From contig JBJXGF010000037.1 in assembly GCA_046153015.1 (NCBI GenBank), forward strand, positions 1 through 7,581: a stretch of 7,581 nucleotides of DNA. The letters run 5' to 3'. The notes beneath the pieces are model-generated. The model searched no databases. It was not told the DNA's origin and saw nothing but the letters and a program-made list of their open reading frames with translations. Origin of the DNA: JBJXGF01 sp046153015 (lineage in GTDB: Bacteria > Actinomycetota > Acidimicrobiia > Acidimicrobiales > CAIXPF01). Positions 6,377-7,581 of the stretch are shown in pieces. The position numbers and the translations under genes are program-made. How positions within the stretch are numbered: position 1 is the first letter of the stretch; each line of letters opens with the position of its first letter.

Positions 6377-7581
6377 CTAGTCATAGACGCCCTCCACCAG
6401 CCAACGCCCGGCGCGGAGCACGAGCAGCCGGGCGAGCCCGTCGGCGGTGAGCGCCTGGAGGCGGGCATAGCGGCCGCGGGCAGCCGGATCCCACCAGCGC
6501 TCCTCCACCGGCCACGGCCCCGCCCACGCCAGGACGGCCAGCGGCGCGGCGCCGCCCAGCGAGAGCCACGCCGGCGCCGCGCTGATCTCCCCGCGACCGC
6601 TGACCCCCACGGGGCGGCCGGCCTCGTCGACGAGCTCGGCCGGCGCCGGCTCGGCCGGGGTGATGGCCGGCAGCGGAGGCGGCGGTGCGCCCGGCCAAGG
6701 ACGATCCGGCGGCGGCAGCGGGCCCCGCCCGCCGAGCTCGACCCCCGCGGCAGGGATCAGCGTCAACTGCTCGCGGGGGCTGCGCCCGCCGCGCCGCTCG
6801 GGGACCAGCACCCCCTCGGGGCCGAGCAGGCCGACCAGGCGGGCCGCCGCCCGCGCCGCCCGCTCGGCGCCCTCGGTCTCGCCGCCCCAGAAGCCGAGCT
6901 GGCGGCCGCGGGCGGGCACCACCTGGTCGGGCACGAGCGTGAGGCGGCTGAGCCCGCCGGTGGGCCGCCCGGCATGCGGGCCGGCGAGCCAACCGTCGAG
7001 CTGCCAGCGGATGCGGTCGGTCAGCGGCCCGGGGCCGAGCACGCCCTCGGCCCGCCAGAGCCGCACGAGCGACTCGCCGTGCTCGGTCTCCGCCTCGACC
7101 GCCACGCGCAGGCAGGCCAGCCCCTCGCCGGCCAGACGGGCGCAGAACCGCTCGGCCAGCGCCTTGCCGGCGAACGCGGCCTGGTCGACCCGTTCGAGCG
7201 GTGGATCGAGCTCGAGCGAAGCGGTCAGCTCGGGGCCGGGGCGGACAAGGTCGGGCATCCGCTCGTCGAGCCCGGCGGCCAGGCGCCGGGCCAGCGCCCC
7301 CGGCCAGCCGAAACGAGCCAGCACGGCCGCCGGGTCGAGCGCGGCGAGCTGTTCGAGGGTGGTGATGCCCAACCGGATCAGCACGCCGACCAGTTCGGGC
7401 TGGTCGAGAACGGTGACCGGCAGCGGGGCGAGGAAGGCGGCGCTCTGCCCGGGCGGCACGACCCGAACCGCGCCGCTGCCATCGGCGGCGCCGTCACCAG
7501 CGGCGTTGCCACCACCGGCGCCGCTGCCATCGGCGGCGCCTGTCGGCGCCCGGCCCCGGGCGGCGAGCGCGGCGGCGAGCG
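6377..7581 (-). CDS. imuB: ImuB, inactive Y-family DNA polymerase homologue, N-terminal part outside window
   Basis: The reading frame is open through the right edge; 400 C-terminal residues are visible. The GTG at 7459 is internal, not a start. ImuB lacks polymerase activity and acts as the hub linking DnaE2 to the beta clamp during SOS mutagenesis. Numbered from the codon at 7459-7457 (V1), VVPPGQSAAFLAPLPV leads into a helix-hairpin-helix thumb region (about 12-66). A little-finger-like domain (about 80-180) follows. QLGFWG (187-192; 6884-6901) is the likely clamp-binding motif, like QLPLWG of mycobacterial ImuB. A second QLTLIP (231-236) lies in the following variable region, then a Pro-rich linker (247-273). 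The diagnostic C-terminus is GPWPVEERWWDPAARGRYAR (314-333), ending GRWLVEGVYD. The palm and fingers, where catalytic residues would be missing, are not in view. Upstream of V1 is a Gly/Ala/Asp repeat linker. An SOS box for this gene, if present, lies beyond the window. Confidence 0.93.
   Translation of the reverse strand, partial: LAAALAARGRAPTGAADGSGAGGGNAAGDGAADGSGAVRVVPPGQSAAFLAPLPVTVLDQPELVGVLIRLGITTLEQLAALDPAAVLARFGWPGALARRLAAGLDERMPDLVRPGPELTASLELDPPLERVDQAAFAGKALAERFCARLAGEGLACLRVAVEAETEHGESLVRLWRAEGVLGPGPLTDRIRWQLDGWLAGPHAGRPTGGLSRLTLVPDQVVPARGRQLGFWGGETEGAERAARAAARLVGLLGPEGVLVPERRGGRSPREQLTLIPAAGVELGGRGPLPPPDRPWPGAPPPPLPAITPAEPAPAELVDEAGRPVGVSGRGEISAAPAWLSLGGAAPLAVLAWAGPWPVEERWWDPAARGRYARLQALTADGLARLLVLRAGRWLVEGVYD
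7470..7540. repeat. In-frame direct repeat in the imuB interdomain linker
   Basis: A 23-bp sequence occurs identically at 7470-7492 and 7518-7540, with a 48-bp period (16 codons). It encodes a duplicated GAADGSGA segment within a Gly/Ala/Asp/Ser-rich stretch on the - strand. The period is a multiple of three, so the frame is kept. It looks like a small tandem duplication or slippage expansion of a flexible linker preceding the conserved VVPPG..AAFLAPLPV segment. Confidence 0.85.

Noticed and set aside
4908..6380. Long + strand open frame opposite the membrane protein gene (490 codons)
   Set aside because: It is a shadow: the translation is His/Glu/Gln/Arg-rich and without domain, whereas the - strand shows a regular series of transmembrane segments.
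6773..6793. GC-rich hairpin (GGGGGCTGCGCCC-like) similar to the one after imuB
   Set aside because: It lies inside the imuB coding sequence and is explained by Gly/Arg/Ala codons, so I did not call it a terminator.

Overview
This 7.6 kb window has very high GC and strong GC3 codon bias. It carries actinobacterial hallmarks: an imuB/dnaE2 mutagenesis module, a LexA box of the mycobacterial CGAAC-N4-GTTCG type, and a dnaE2 start that looks leaderless. It most likely comes from a high-GC actinobacterium. An acidimicrobial lineage is possible, but that placement is only an impression.

Layout. (i) 1-910, + strand: the 3' part of a cyclic-di-GMP signalling protein with an EAL domain, cut by the window's left edge. 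Its catalytic loop 6 is degenerate. (ii) 911-1113: a short, less GC-rich intergenic stretch with a weak candidate promoter and a small palindrome. (iii) 1114-1524, + strand: a small SnoaL/NTF2-like protein of clearly lower GC than its neighbours. It converges on (iv) 1571-4921, - strand: full-length dnaE2, the error-prone DNA polymerase III alpha subunit. Its promoter holds a perfect LexA box between the -35 and -10 elements. (v) 4983-6251, - strand: an unrecognised polytopic membrane protein. (vi) 6252-6376: an intergenic gap with a strong GC-rich hairpin. (vii) 6377 to the right edge, - strand: the C-terminal 400 residues of ImuB, the catalytically inactive Y-family polymerase homologue that recruits DnaE2 to the sliding clamp.

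How the genes work together. ImuB and DnaE2, usually with ImuA or ImuA', form the SOS-induced mutasome that bypasses lesions and causes damage-induced mutagenesis. Both proteins are on the same strand here, but the membrane-protein gene and a hairpin lie between them. dnaE2 also has its own LexA-controlled promoter, so it need not be co-transcribed with imuB. The EAL and SnoaL genes have no visible functional link to the mutasome.

I found no wholly new system. The most useful observations are the compact LexA-operated, leaderless dnaE2 promoter, the membrane gene interrupting the mutasome cassette, the degenerate EAL domain, the compositionally foreign SnoaL gene and a repeat-expanded linker in ImuB.
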